Shown here piece by piece: positions 53,979 through 64,000 of a DNA stretch of 64,000 nucleotides. The notes under the pieces were generated by a model that was not told the DNA's origin, searched no databases, and worked only from the letters and a program-made list of their open reading frames with translations. Source of the DNA: Odontesthes bonariensis. Lineage: Eukaryota > Chordata > Actinopteri > Atheriniformes > Atherinopsidae. The stretch spans positions 26,222,697 to 26,286,696 of the forward strand of contig NC_134509.1 in assembly GCF_027942865.1 (NCBI RefSeq), read 5' to 3'. Made by a program: the position numbers and the translations under genes. How positions within the stretch are numbered: position 1 is the first letter of the stretch; the number at the start of each line of letters is the position of its first letter.

Positions 53979-54104
53979 CTGATTGACCGGTTTGTGAGGA
54001 GTAGCTTCAGATCAGGAACCCGACATGAAAAGTACACCCTGGATGTCATTAAGAATCAATTAGTCGAGGCCTTCGGGGTTGACGAGGATGGCAAGAAACC
54101 ACAA
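53979..54104 (+). other. Exon-like 126-nt open segment of unknown origin
   Basis: An open frame between ggcag| and a strong donor caa|gtgagt encodes 42 residues including SGTRHEKYTLDVIKNQL and EAFGVDEDGKKPQ. These are not low-complexity and look protein-like. TATAAAAG stands about 130 bp upstream (53847-53854). There is no in-frame ATG, the acceptor lacks a pyrimidine tract, and no partner exon was found. It could be a decayed exon, a repeat-derived piece, or chance. I do not recognise the family. Confidence 0.3.
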
Positions 54105-54249
54105 GTGAGTCGTCTGACACACTTCGCTGCACTCGGGGAAGAAGCCGCTGGTTATTTCTGTGTTTCTGTCGTCTCTGTGGAACTAATACAACTGATGCAC
54201 TGTGGAAGGTGGGTCAGTTCACCAGTTAATGTGCAAAAATAAATATACG

Positions 54250-55367
54250 TTGCATCCCAAACTCAGCATGAAGAGTAATGCGGTTATTCAAGATAAAGAG
54301 AGGAAGTTCTGAGAAGCAAAACTTAAATATCAGAACACAACAACACAGGAAACACTCAGAAATGCTGTTGTTTACTATTTTGGTGATGTATTTGGAGACA
54401 TTTTGTTAGTTTTTTTCAGATATTTTTAATGATGTGTTTCCCATTTTTAATTGTCGTTTTCTTGAAATGCCATTGTATTGTTTTTAAGTGTATTCTGTAA
54501 AAATGTTTTCTGAGATGTTTTCACAGTAATTTTCTCTGTTTTTGTCATGCTTTGTGAGATGTTGCCGTCTTGTTTTTTTCATCTTTTTCATTTTACTAAA
54601 TCGGTGATAAACATGATAAACAACTGAAATGATGACAAAACAGTGTTGTTTTGTTGTTTTTTCTGAGAATGTGTGGAGTCATGGACCACCAGGCCAAAAT
54701 ATACAAAAGGAGAGGAGTAAGAAAGAGATGTGGATGAGCAGTTGAGTGGAGAAAAAACTAAAAAAAAAGGAAATCTGCTCCATCTGAAAGCAGAAATGAT
54801 TAACTGGATGGAAGTGAGTCCCAAATATGGAAATTAGAGCTTCGACAAGAGGGAGCAGAGCTGGCCAGACAGGTCATAACCTCCCACTTCCCCCCGGTAC
54901 ACACACACATCTGCCAGTGTGACCTTTGACCTCCCATGCTATTCAACGGTTCATGAGGGTGAAGAAGCAGGAGAACGGCCCCGTTGACCCTGCTGCAGCT
55001 CTGCATCTCATGTTTTATAATACATTTATTCTCATCTCAGTATTTATAAATAGAGGTTATATGAGCTTGCTAAACACTGCACAAAATATAGGTCACTGTC
55101 AAAAGTTTCTACGTTTGACTGGAGGACAAACCAGTTGTTTGATTTTAAGAGGAACCAAACAGGTCTTTGGATCGAGCTCCATCTAGTGGTCGCCAACAAC
55201 CCTAAATGTTGTAACCGTTTTAAACAGTAACAATTCTTAACAATATCCCTGCATATTCATAACAATAACTTCACAAGCTGTTAAAATAAAGTCCACTTTC
55301 TGCTTGTGACAACATTTTTCAGATAAGCCGAGGAACTGGGAACTTTAACTCTAAATCTTGAGCAGGA

Positions 55368-55406
<39 letters not shown>

Positions 55407-57600
55407 AGGTCTATCAGAGTCCAGTGTTACAGTAAAGTAACACCAAAATAAAAGATCACAATGTAACCTCTGATGGGGATTTACACTTTAGTTCCCATTC
55501 AAAGCTGTAAAAGAGTCAATATTCTAGTAAAAATCATGTTGACGCATTACATGGGGATTGTAGAGAATCTTAAATAATGAAAAAATACTAGGATAAGAGA
55601 ATATGTTACTCTTATTCTAAAAGTTTTGCATCAGCATCCAGTTGAACATGAAATTGTATTTCAGGCCCAACATGTCATCTACAAGTCTTTAACCAGTCTG
55701 GACACAAAATACATCAGATATGTTTACAGAGTCTAAGACTGGAAGGGGTTTTTAGTTGCCCTCTGCTTGAATCAGTGAAATGTAGGTTTTCCCTAAACTG
55801 TTCTCCTTGCCACATCTTTTAATAGATATGACACCTTAACTTTGTTTCTTAATTCCATTTTACACTTGGCTACAGGTCTCTACATTGCTCCAATTTATCC
55901 TACAAATTATATTCCGCTCCTCTATAAAAATGTGTGTAATAACACTAATTTCATGATTATTTTTTTTATGGTATTTACCTTCCTAAACTTGATATAAATC
56001 ACTTTAAATAGCCATTTTTGTATGACGTGTGCGCTACAAATGGACCTACTTTGCCTATCACTCATCACTAACAACAAGCACGCCTCAACAGTGTAAGAAT
56101 ACTGGTTTAATAACGAGTCAAAGTATTAGGTGTATGTGGGAGAATTATGATGGATGAATGTAAAGGCACTCTTCCTAGGCTCATTTTGGGACTTCTTGGG
56201 ATTAGGGCCTCGGGATGAATAGACTCAAAGTGGAGGATTCTGTCTCAGGGGATCACTGACCCAAGCTGACCGCAAACCTTCCCAGGTGAGGTCTGAAAAA
56301 GAGGGGAGTTGGAGAAGAGATAAGAGGATGGATTCAAAAATGGAGGGATGAAGTGAGAGATGAGCTGATGTGCGTGGATGAGGGAAGGAAAGAGGGAGGA
56401 AGGACGAGTGGATGTATAGATAAATAGATGAAAGAATAAGCAGTGGTGAATGTATTAAAAAAATTATTAGAAGGCTTGTTAAATAATGAGTGGTTTTATA
56501 AAACGAGTGCCACAGAAAAGAATGAATCCGTAAAAGAATGAGTAATTACTAAAAGTTAAAAACATTTAATATTTATAATTTTTAATCATGATTTAGTCCA
56601 TTTCCTATCATCCTTTTAACTTTATTGCCACATTGTTTTTTAGTGTTTTTCAAAAGCTTTTGAAAGCAATTCTGTTTTATTTCCCAGTTCCACTTATCTT
56701 GTAGGGGTTTTGCTTCTCTCCTCTCGTAATTGCTTTCACTATTTTCCCACTTTCTGTGCTCCTCTGTGACCCTGCAACCTGAAGCTTACAATTCAGCTAA
56801 TTCAAGCCAACCTCTTCACCACACTCAGGATGAAGACCATCTGCACACATTTGGGAGGCAAATCCTGTTCCCCAAAAACTGCCTCCAGTGTCACAGTTTT
56901 CCTTTACTCTCAGAGACTGTGTCGCCTCCTGTTAACCATGCTAACAACTTCATCTGTACAGAGATTTAACGCTCATCTGGGCCAGCTCCCGTGTTTATTT
57001 ATTTTAATTATTGTGTTATTGGTATGTCCTGATTTATGGATCCAGTGCACTTTAATAATTTTATTTGAATTATTTGAAATTTTTTTAATATGTTTTTAGC
57101 AGATGGGATGTTCTATGTTTGGTCTACATTTTATATATTGTGTTATAATTAATGCCATTATCTGTTTGCACCTATGGGTACAAATAAATCAGCCTAAAGC
57201 TGAGGTTTAACTTCCTTGTAAGCCACAAATTGTAGGTTTAAGACAGGAGCTGGCAACTGCTCTTTAATTCTTCATAATGAAAGCTACCGACAGTTAACAA
57301 AGGATAAAATAAAGCAAAAGGGAAGAAATAGCAGAAAAGGAAAAAACTGGAAAAAAATGAAATGATAAAGAATAAATCATGTAAAAAAAATTAAAGCAAT
57401 ATTTCCACGTTTATTTCCCTTTGCATTTTTTATAATCTCTATAAAAGCTTTCATTAATACATCTTCATATTCCCTAAATTTTCCAGCTTTGTTCTTTATT
57501 GTGGCACTCATTTGTGAAAAATGAATAGATTTCTTCTGAACCAAAGACAATCAGAAATAATTAATAAAAAAAAATGTATGAACGAGACATTAGAAATAAT
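54250..57600. other. Intergenic, no gene recognised
   Basis: AT-rich DNA with a (TATC)n microsatellite at 55368-55406. The frames near 56730-57090 show no family resemblance. Confidence 0.5.
55368..55406 (+). repeat. (TATC)n microsatellite
   Basis: About ten tetranucleotide units without interruption. Confidence 0.95.
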
Positions 57601-57624
57601 AAATAAAAGGAGTTGCCATGCATA

Positions 57625-59891
57625 AAGAATAGATTTTCTTTATTGGTGGACATTTAATACTAATTATGTACAGCAAGTGCTTACATTAGACTTAAAAAAT
57701 AGATCTCTTGAAATAAAATATTCAAACAAAAACATACACAGTAATGCTGACATCACCCGCATGTTAAATACATAATGATAATATGATGGACGGTTACAAC
57801 GATTTACTGCAGCTATCAAACTTCGTGTTACCAACTGCTCACCTGACTTTTACCAAACCACAGAAGCTTTAAAACTGGACCCCGTGATGCAAAAATCCAA
57901 AATTTTAGAGAGCAAACATTTTTTTCTGATTAATTTCAATCAGGGATGTGAGAAAACTCGACTTTATCCCTCAAGAAATCTTTATTTTGAATATATGCAA
58001 CTGCCTGGAAGTTTAGGGAGGATTTCACATCACGGAGAAGCTCTCACATGTTCAAATTTAATTCACATGCCGGGACACCTCCTTCTCACATACAAGAACC
58101 ATCCTTCAGAATAATATCTTTCACATTGATGCAGGTTTAGTGCGCCTTACACCACTCATCGTGGAAGGTCTACTGATGCATCTTTTTTCTAGATTACTAA
58201 GGTTAGTTACCAGCGGCCAAACCTGATGAAAGGCGGTCTCTCATGTCTGCATTTAAAACTTTAAACCTTTGACATAGATGCCACAATTCAGACAAAAGTC
58301 ACTCTCACATAAAAAGTTTCCTTCATTTGACCACCAAAGATGATAAAAAAAAACAAAGAAAAAAAACAGGTTTCTTCACTGATGCAAACTGGGTTAAACG
58401 AGGAAAGTTTGAGATTTATGCCAAAAAATAAGCATATTATTTAAAGGTAAATAGATGTATTTTTCAGCCTGAGCCTTGTTTTCCCCTCCATCTTTTAGGG
58501 TACTGACAGAAATGCCTGGAATCGATTCAATATAGAGAATGAAATTGAGAAGGTAACAGGGAAAGTCAAAATGGCTGCAATATCTGACATTATGGTCATC
58601 CAGCCAGCCGGGGAAGAGAGGTGTAGGGTTACAGAGTCGAAAGGTGGAAACTCCTGCTTCCTGTTGCTGAAAAGACTTAATATGCTGCTTCATGTTTGTG
58701 CATTTCTAAATTGCTGCTGCACACTTTTTGAAGCTTACAGGCACTATATCCAAAGGGCTGGGACACTTTTAAGTTGTTTCTAATAGTGCTACAAGCAGAT
58801 CTGGACACTTGTTAGGACCATTTTTCCTGAAGAAAACTGCTGTCTAAAGAGTGGAGAGACCTACTGCTGATAAAGAGTGTTAACTGGCAGGATAACTATG
58901 CCATACATTACACTGCAGCAGTGTTTTTGTCAATTCACTCAATACTGAATCGATTCTTTAATGCGTTTATCACTTTAACCTTATATATGGAAAAAGAAAA
59001 GGCCTGGGCTCAAAAATACTGGAACAGACACAAAAACACATTTTCATCATGCTACTTTTGCTCTAAAATCTGAATACTGAAATGCATTAAATAATTTAAG
59101 GAGATAAATGTATATATTAAGTTACTTTAAAATATATCAATCTTTAACTAGAAGACAAGTAAATACTCATTACTGACTCTCCAAACAAAATTGCTGTATC
59201 ACAGACAACCGTATGGGATCAAAACTGAACAATACTACTAGTATGGGTTTCAAACTTAAGTTTCACTGTTCTCCAACGTATTCAGCGTGGCTGAAATCAG
59301 ACAGATTTCACTTTTGATCTGTGTGGGACAGATTACTCATGAACCACAATCAAAAGTCAGAAGTTCCCATTTAAACAAGCTGAAGGAAAAGTGTCATATC
59401 TGCGGTGCCGTCGCAGACGAAAACAAAAGTGCCTAATTCTGCAGTCACACAGCCCGATTCATCAATTTCCACTGTTGAGTCACAACACAGGACTGTTGTG
59501 TCAGACCAGCTGCTCCTCATGTGCTTAAACATCAGCAGTGAAAGCTGAATTGTCCTTCCAGGGGCCCACTGGGACTCATGGCTCACTACGATCCACATTG
59601 TTGTACAAGTTTGCTCTTGTAAAGACACAAGATCCTTGATGAATCTCGTTCTTCTTGACATCCTTCCTCTGAATACCTCGACATCTCCTTCAACAGAACA
59701 GAATAGTTCATGTTTCAACACATTTTAGAGCTGCGCCTGACGAAAATGAGAACTCCTCCAGGTCATTTTTCAGTGGAAGTTTGGGAGTCTCTCTTTTCTG
59801 CTGCACGCTGACTGTCATGGCGACAAGAAGAATTGGACAGCTCCAACTCTTAGTTTAGCTGCAATTTTTTCCAACCAGGACAGATGCTTTT
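57625..59891 (-). other. Likely 3' untranslated region of the rgl gene
   Basis: It runs from the minus-strand stop at 59892 to the reverse hexamer TTTATT at 57639-57644 (AATAAA on the minus strand). The open frame at 59371-59721 lies inside it and has no family match. The extent is inferred. Confidence 0.45.
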
Positions 59892-62800
59892 TCACTTGGA
59901 GGAAGAGCCTAAATGTTTCCCGTGGCTCCTCCAGCGCTTACGAAGCACAAAGTCGTAGTTGTCAGAGGTGCACATGGCGTAAAATACGTTGGCTTTGTCG
60001 GGTATGTGGAGCTCTGAGGCACAAATAAGAATTTAATTACCAAGCTATCCCACATTTCTCTGCAATTTTCACAAGTTTCTACATTTTCCATTTAGGAATC
60101 AAAGCACAAGTTAGGCCAATGAGTTGAGTACATCTTAATTAAAATCTTGCAGAGTCTGATTTGTATGATTATCCTGTAGAAAAATACAGGACTATTGTCC
60201 TGGCTTCAAATACAGAGAGATCAATCACCACTCAGTGCTCAAGAAGAGAGATTCACCTTTTCTGTTGTTGAGCATCTGGTAGAGGATGTAGTCGTTGCAC
60301 CTGATGTCCTCCATGTTGTGCTTTTCGAGAGCTCTCTGAATCACCTGAGGTGTGTGGTCCTGACTGGTCAACTGGAGAAAAAAAATCCAACCAAAGACAA
60401 CAGTTCACATCTGTGTCCACAAAACGGCAAATCATTTCAGTAAAGGGAAAACAATTAATGTCACAACTAAGAGATTGAAGCTGTGTTCACAAATTGAGAT
60501 GCTTGAAAAAAAAAAAAAAATGCTCTAATCACAAAGCTTTTTGATTTAAATCCTGTCAGTTTGTTGTCAACTGAAACAGGTCAATAAACGTCATTAAGCA
60601 ATCAAAACTCTTCTGCTTTCCCTTTTTACAACCAGCTGAAGTACGTCAGCCAACATCAGTCTGGCTGACCTTTAAAGTGCACGTACAGCGAACTTCAGAA
60701 CATACCAGTATGCTCTTGTAGACATTTCCATTGCTGACACACTCCACACTGACCCTGATTATGCACAGGTCTGAGATCTGTTTGTTGTAGACGGGCAGCA
60801 CTGCTTGAGAAGAGCAGCTAGACGATGACGAAGACGACTCCGGGCTCAGCACCAGAGAGGAGGAGGTGAGATCTGGCTGTGAGGAGCTGCAGGACGAGCT
60901 GGAGAGGCTCGTTGACGAGGAGATGGATATGGAGGAGAAGTCCTCTGTGACATTGTGAAGAGAGCCTGAGAGTGACTGAAGGGAAGAAAGTGGAGAGAAC
61001 ATGAGGATCGGGTATTTTCATGTATGTTTGTGCAGGTCAAAAGTCTGGAGATTTTGTCGAGCTCATACCTTGAATTTGAGTCTTCTGAGGGGGTGGGGCT
61101 GAGGGGCGGCGATGTCCTCCATGTCTGAACTGCTGGAGCCAGAAGAAGACAAGCTGATCTGGTCGGCGTGGGTCTTCCTCAGGGAGCTCTCGCTGCACGT
61201 TCGCAACCTGAACACATAATTTAACATACATTTTTTTAGAAAGTAAACAAAAAAAAAACAAAAAAACAATATATTTAATATTAATACCAGTGTTGGTGAC
61301 AATTTTAAGATATTTTTAACATTCACATTAGAGACAGAAAAAATATTACATGTTCTGTTAGTCAACAAGAAAACAGCTTTTCCATTAACTCTCAAAATAG
61401 ATTTCAATATCATGTTGTGAGTTTTCACTCATGTCGTCACATTTAGCGGTGTTGAACTTCAACGTTTGGAATCCAATTCCTTGACTGTAAAATATTCCGT
61501 CAAAACCTTCAACCAATGAAGTAACTACCCTAAAATAGTTGTAAGATAAAGCTTGTGCATCCTTTAAAATCTACAGGATATTTGCATTTATTACTGATAA
61601 AATGAGGTCTGATCATCTAGATCAAACTATACTGACATAACTGAACTAATATGGTTACACCTACAAATAGTTTGTATTTCTCATGTCTATATGGGACATA
61701 ATCAATGAAAGTCAAGGCTGGAAGAATTATGGGAACGTCAAAGCAGCCTGGATTCAGGTGAACAATTTAAGAAGATGACTAAGGAGATGAGAAGTATGGT
61801 AGAGCTGGCCATATAAATAAAAAAAACACAAAGTCTAGTTAAAGACAAGATCTGCTGTTCAAGCAAGACTGGTTTGTGTGAAACTAGACTAGAGAGGTGA
61901 GTGTTCATAAAGATACATTTTCTACAATTGCAGGAAACTCAGGACTAGAGGTGAAAAAGACCTGCAAAAATCTCTACAACTTTCTAAAAGTCTTTATTCG
62001 AATGTTCACTGTAAGATAAACCCAGAAGAATGGGGTTAATGGAGATATTTCAAAAAGTGAACCCCCAGTTCTCCAGAGGTTACAAAAACGACCTGTATGC
62101 TCCACTCCATCTGCTGATTGATGGGATGCCACTCAAAGTCAGGCAAAAAATGTACATTTGGATGTTAAAATGAGCTGCAGTGAAAACCGATCCTCAGCTG
62201 CGAGGTCTGGTTTGTTACGTCAGGGCCCGAGATGGCTTGTAATCATTTGAATTAACTTCTGAATGAACTAAGGATAAATAGCGTTAAAGCAGCGAGACAA
62301 CAACCTGAAACACACCCCAAAGTAAACCAACATCAGAGCGAATGAAAAAGAGGAAAATCATTAACCGAACTGAGATGATGTGTCAAACATGACAAATAAT
62401 CAACTCATGAAATCTGTTGATTTAAAAGAGCTCATGAAACATTCGACTGGTTTTCCAAACTTACGTGGCGAGCTTCTTAGTGAGAAGACGACTACTCCAT
62501 GAGCTCGGAGAGTTGGGGCAGGGATCAACTGGAGACTCCAGTTCACAAGATAACTCGTAGCTACAGAAAAATGACAGATAAAGTGAGATGTGACAGGCTT
62601 CGGTGGAGCCTGCTTCTTAATCGTTACGGTGCATGGCGTTCAGTATGATTTACCTCTCCTTGTCTGTGAGCAGAGTGTGCGCCTGCAGCCAGGTGGTGAT
62701 GCAAGGGTTGTCTGGAAGGCTGTAGTGGGAACAGAAAGCTTGAAGCTGTCGAATCTGAGAGAGAATCTCAAACTCCTGCAATGGGAAACAATAAAACACA

Positions 62801-63763
62801 GATAAAGCCAAGAAACAGAAGAAGCATGGATGCATATAAAATATATTTAATCTTAAAAACATGTTCACACAAGCGCCACAACACCTACCCGTCTGCGTTT
62901 CTCAAAGTTGATAAGCCCGCTCTGTGAAAAATGGAAAAACAAAGAGTTTTATATGGGATCATAAATCCCCTAAAGTGCCATAAAGAAGGATAAATAAAGG
63001 GCTCACCTCCACAGTGTCGGTCAGTGCCGTATCCAGCATGGTGAAGACGGTCAGGTAAGTGCCGAGATAGGGGACAACACCGCTGCTGAAGTTCTACGCG
63101 TAAAAATAAACCCTTTAATAAATGCTACATTATAAAGGCAGAAAAACTAATCATTTTCTTGCAGACATTTTATCACTGCAGTGATCTCCCACATGTTGGG
63201 TTAGCTTCATTAGTTTAACAGAAAGCAGGAAATTGAGCTTTCTCGTGTAAGTCAGTAACAACATAAAAATAGTTAAGGTAAAAATATATACACAGAAATG
63301 AAAATAGTGGTTACCATTTAAAAAGGTTGAATATGGGAGTATAAAGCATTTAACACACTTCCCCACCTACACCAAGTAAACTGATTAACTGTGGGAAACA
63401 CTACATTCGTTTTCTTTTTTTTTTTTATCTTTCTCTGCATAAGCGGGAAAAAAAGTCTAAATGTTTTCCAGTAAATGCTTCAATTTGAAAAAAAGAAGTT
63501 GTCATTAAACAAAATCAGCTTGAAAACAACTTAAAAGGAAGTGAAATTGATGATGCCGGCAGAGACACGCCTCTGCCTTCCATTTTATTCCACCCAGCAC
63601 TGCTGACACATTTGTTTTATTTTAGAGGTCAAAACTGAAAGTGAGGAACCAAAAGGCATTTTCCAAACAAAATGCTGAGCATTCTCTTTACCATCTGTCT
63701 GGACTCGGAGCAGAGCCGGGGGGATTTATCGCTTGGCGTGGCACTGCTGTCAGGAGTCCCATC
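59892..63763 (-). CDS. RalGDS-like guanine nucleotide exchange factor, C-terminal 351 residues (5' partial)
   Basis: Exchange factor that activates Ral GTPases and couples to Ras through a C-terminal RA domain. Nine exons on the minus strand: 63763-63692, 63093-63007, 62921-62889, 62775-62654, 62560-62465, 61207-61069, 60975-60706, 60371-60257, 60013-59892. They sum to 352 codons in phase. The end of the RasGEF (CDC25) domain is clear: GVVPYLGTYL, MLDTALTD, LINFEKRRREFEIL, LLTDKESYELSCELESP. A serine-rich linker follows (60780-60970). The RA domain reads LCIIRVSVECVSNGNVYKSI, LTSQDHTPQVIQRALEKHN and IPDKANVFYAMCTSDNYDF. The tail is short and ends at GSSSK. The REM domain and the first part of the GEF domain lie beyond the window. 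Whether this is rgl1 or rgl3 is unsettled; rgl3 would agree with the klf1 neighbour. Confidence 0.9.
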
Positions 63764-64000
63764 CTACAGAGAGGGGACAGCAGTCTTGTCAGTGCCGACA
63801 GAACATAATGAGTCAAATTCAGAGTGTTAATGCGAGACGACAACAAGCAGAAGAGTTATATAACTGTTCCTTTCAGGGTTGAGCTCCTCCTCGCAGGGTG
63901 CTGCGGGTGTGGGAATGTTCAGGCTCGATTAATGCATGCAGTACGAGTAGTACTGGAGGAATAGCAGACAGTTTGTACCCACGTAGTTACTTGGAGTTTT

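Noticed and set aside
59371-59721. 116-codon minus-strand ORF downstream of the rgl stop
   Set aside because: It lies inside the likely 3'UTR and has no family match.

Overview
This window is nuclear DNA from a ray-finned fish, most likely a percomorph-like teleost. The genes have vertebrate exon-intron structure with GT-AG introns. The proteins belong to vertebrate-specific families (MICAL-like, KLF, NFIL3, RalGDS-like). The interspersed repeats are teleost types: Tc1-like transposons, an L2/CR1-type LINE, a Rex3-like LINE 3' end and a TTAA-flanked MITE. I joined exons by hand from splice sites, reading phase and known family sequence. All three multi-exon reconstructions and the three-exon KLF gene keep phase from first to last exon.

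Layout. (1) 473-6695 (+): the 3' twelve coding exons of micall1 (LIM domain, NPF linker, C-terminal bMERB coiled coil); the CH-domain exons lie upstream of the window. (2) 8126-11203 (-): a six-exon ortholog of human C22orf23 (UPF0193/EVG1), tail-to-tail with micall1, as in the human 22q13.1 gene order. (3) 14782-16717 (+): a three-exon Kruppel-like factor, best read as klf1. (4) 17.4-26.8 kb: no host gene, but a 5'-truncated LINE that carries a nested second LINE end. (5) 27787-28965 (+) and 40580-42430 (+): two single-coding-exon NFIL3/E4BP4 bZIP paralogs in tandem, each with a likely 5'UTR exon upstream. (6) 44-57.6 kb: no recognised gene; it holds a duplicated, D-box-containing element and an exon-like fragment of unknown origin. 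(7) 59892-63763 (-): the C-terminal nine coding exons of a RalGDS-like (rgl) exchange factor, which continues past the right edge.

The genes do not form a pathway. The most interesting non-coding material is a pair of diverged copies of a roughly 100-bp element at 45.17 and 46.07 kb, downstream of the second nfil3 gene, each ending in a perfect NFIL3/PAR-bZIP D-box (TTACATAA). Other notable points are an X-box-like site upstream of the C22orf23 ortholog, a symmetrical 84-nt intron that leaves the reading frame open, and two Tc1 remnants 20 kb apart that share the same internal deletion. Nothing here is prokaryotic: there is no operon, CRISPR array or ribosome binding site, and I recognised no tRNA or rRNA gene.
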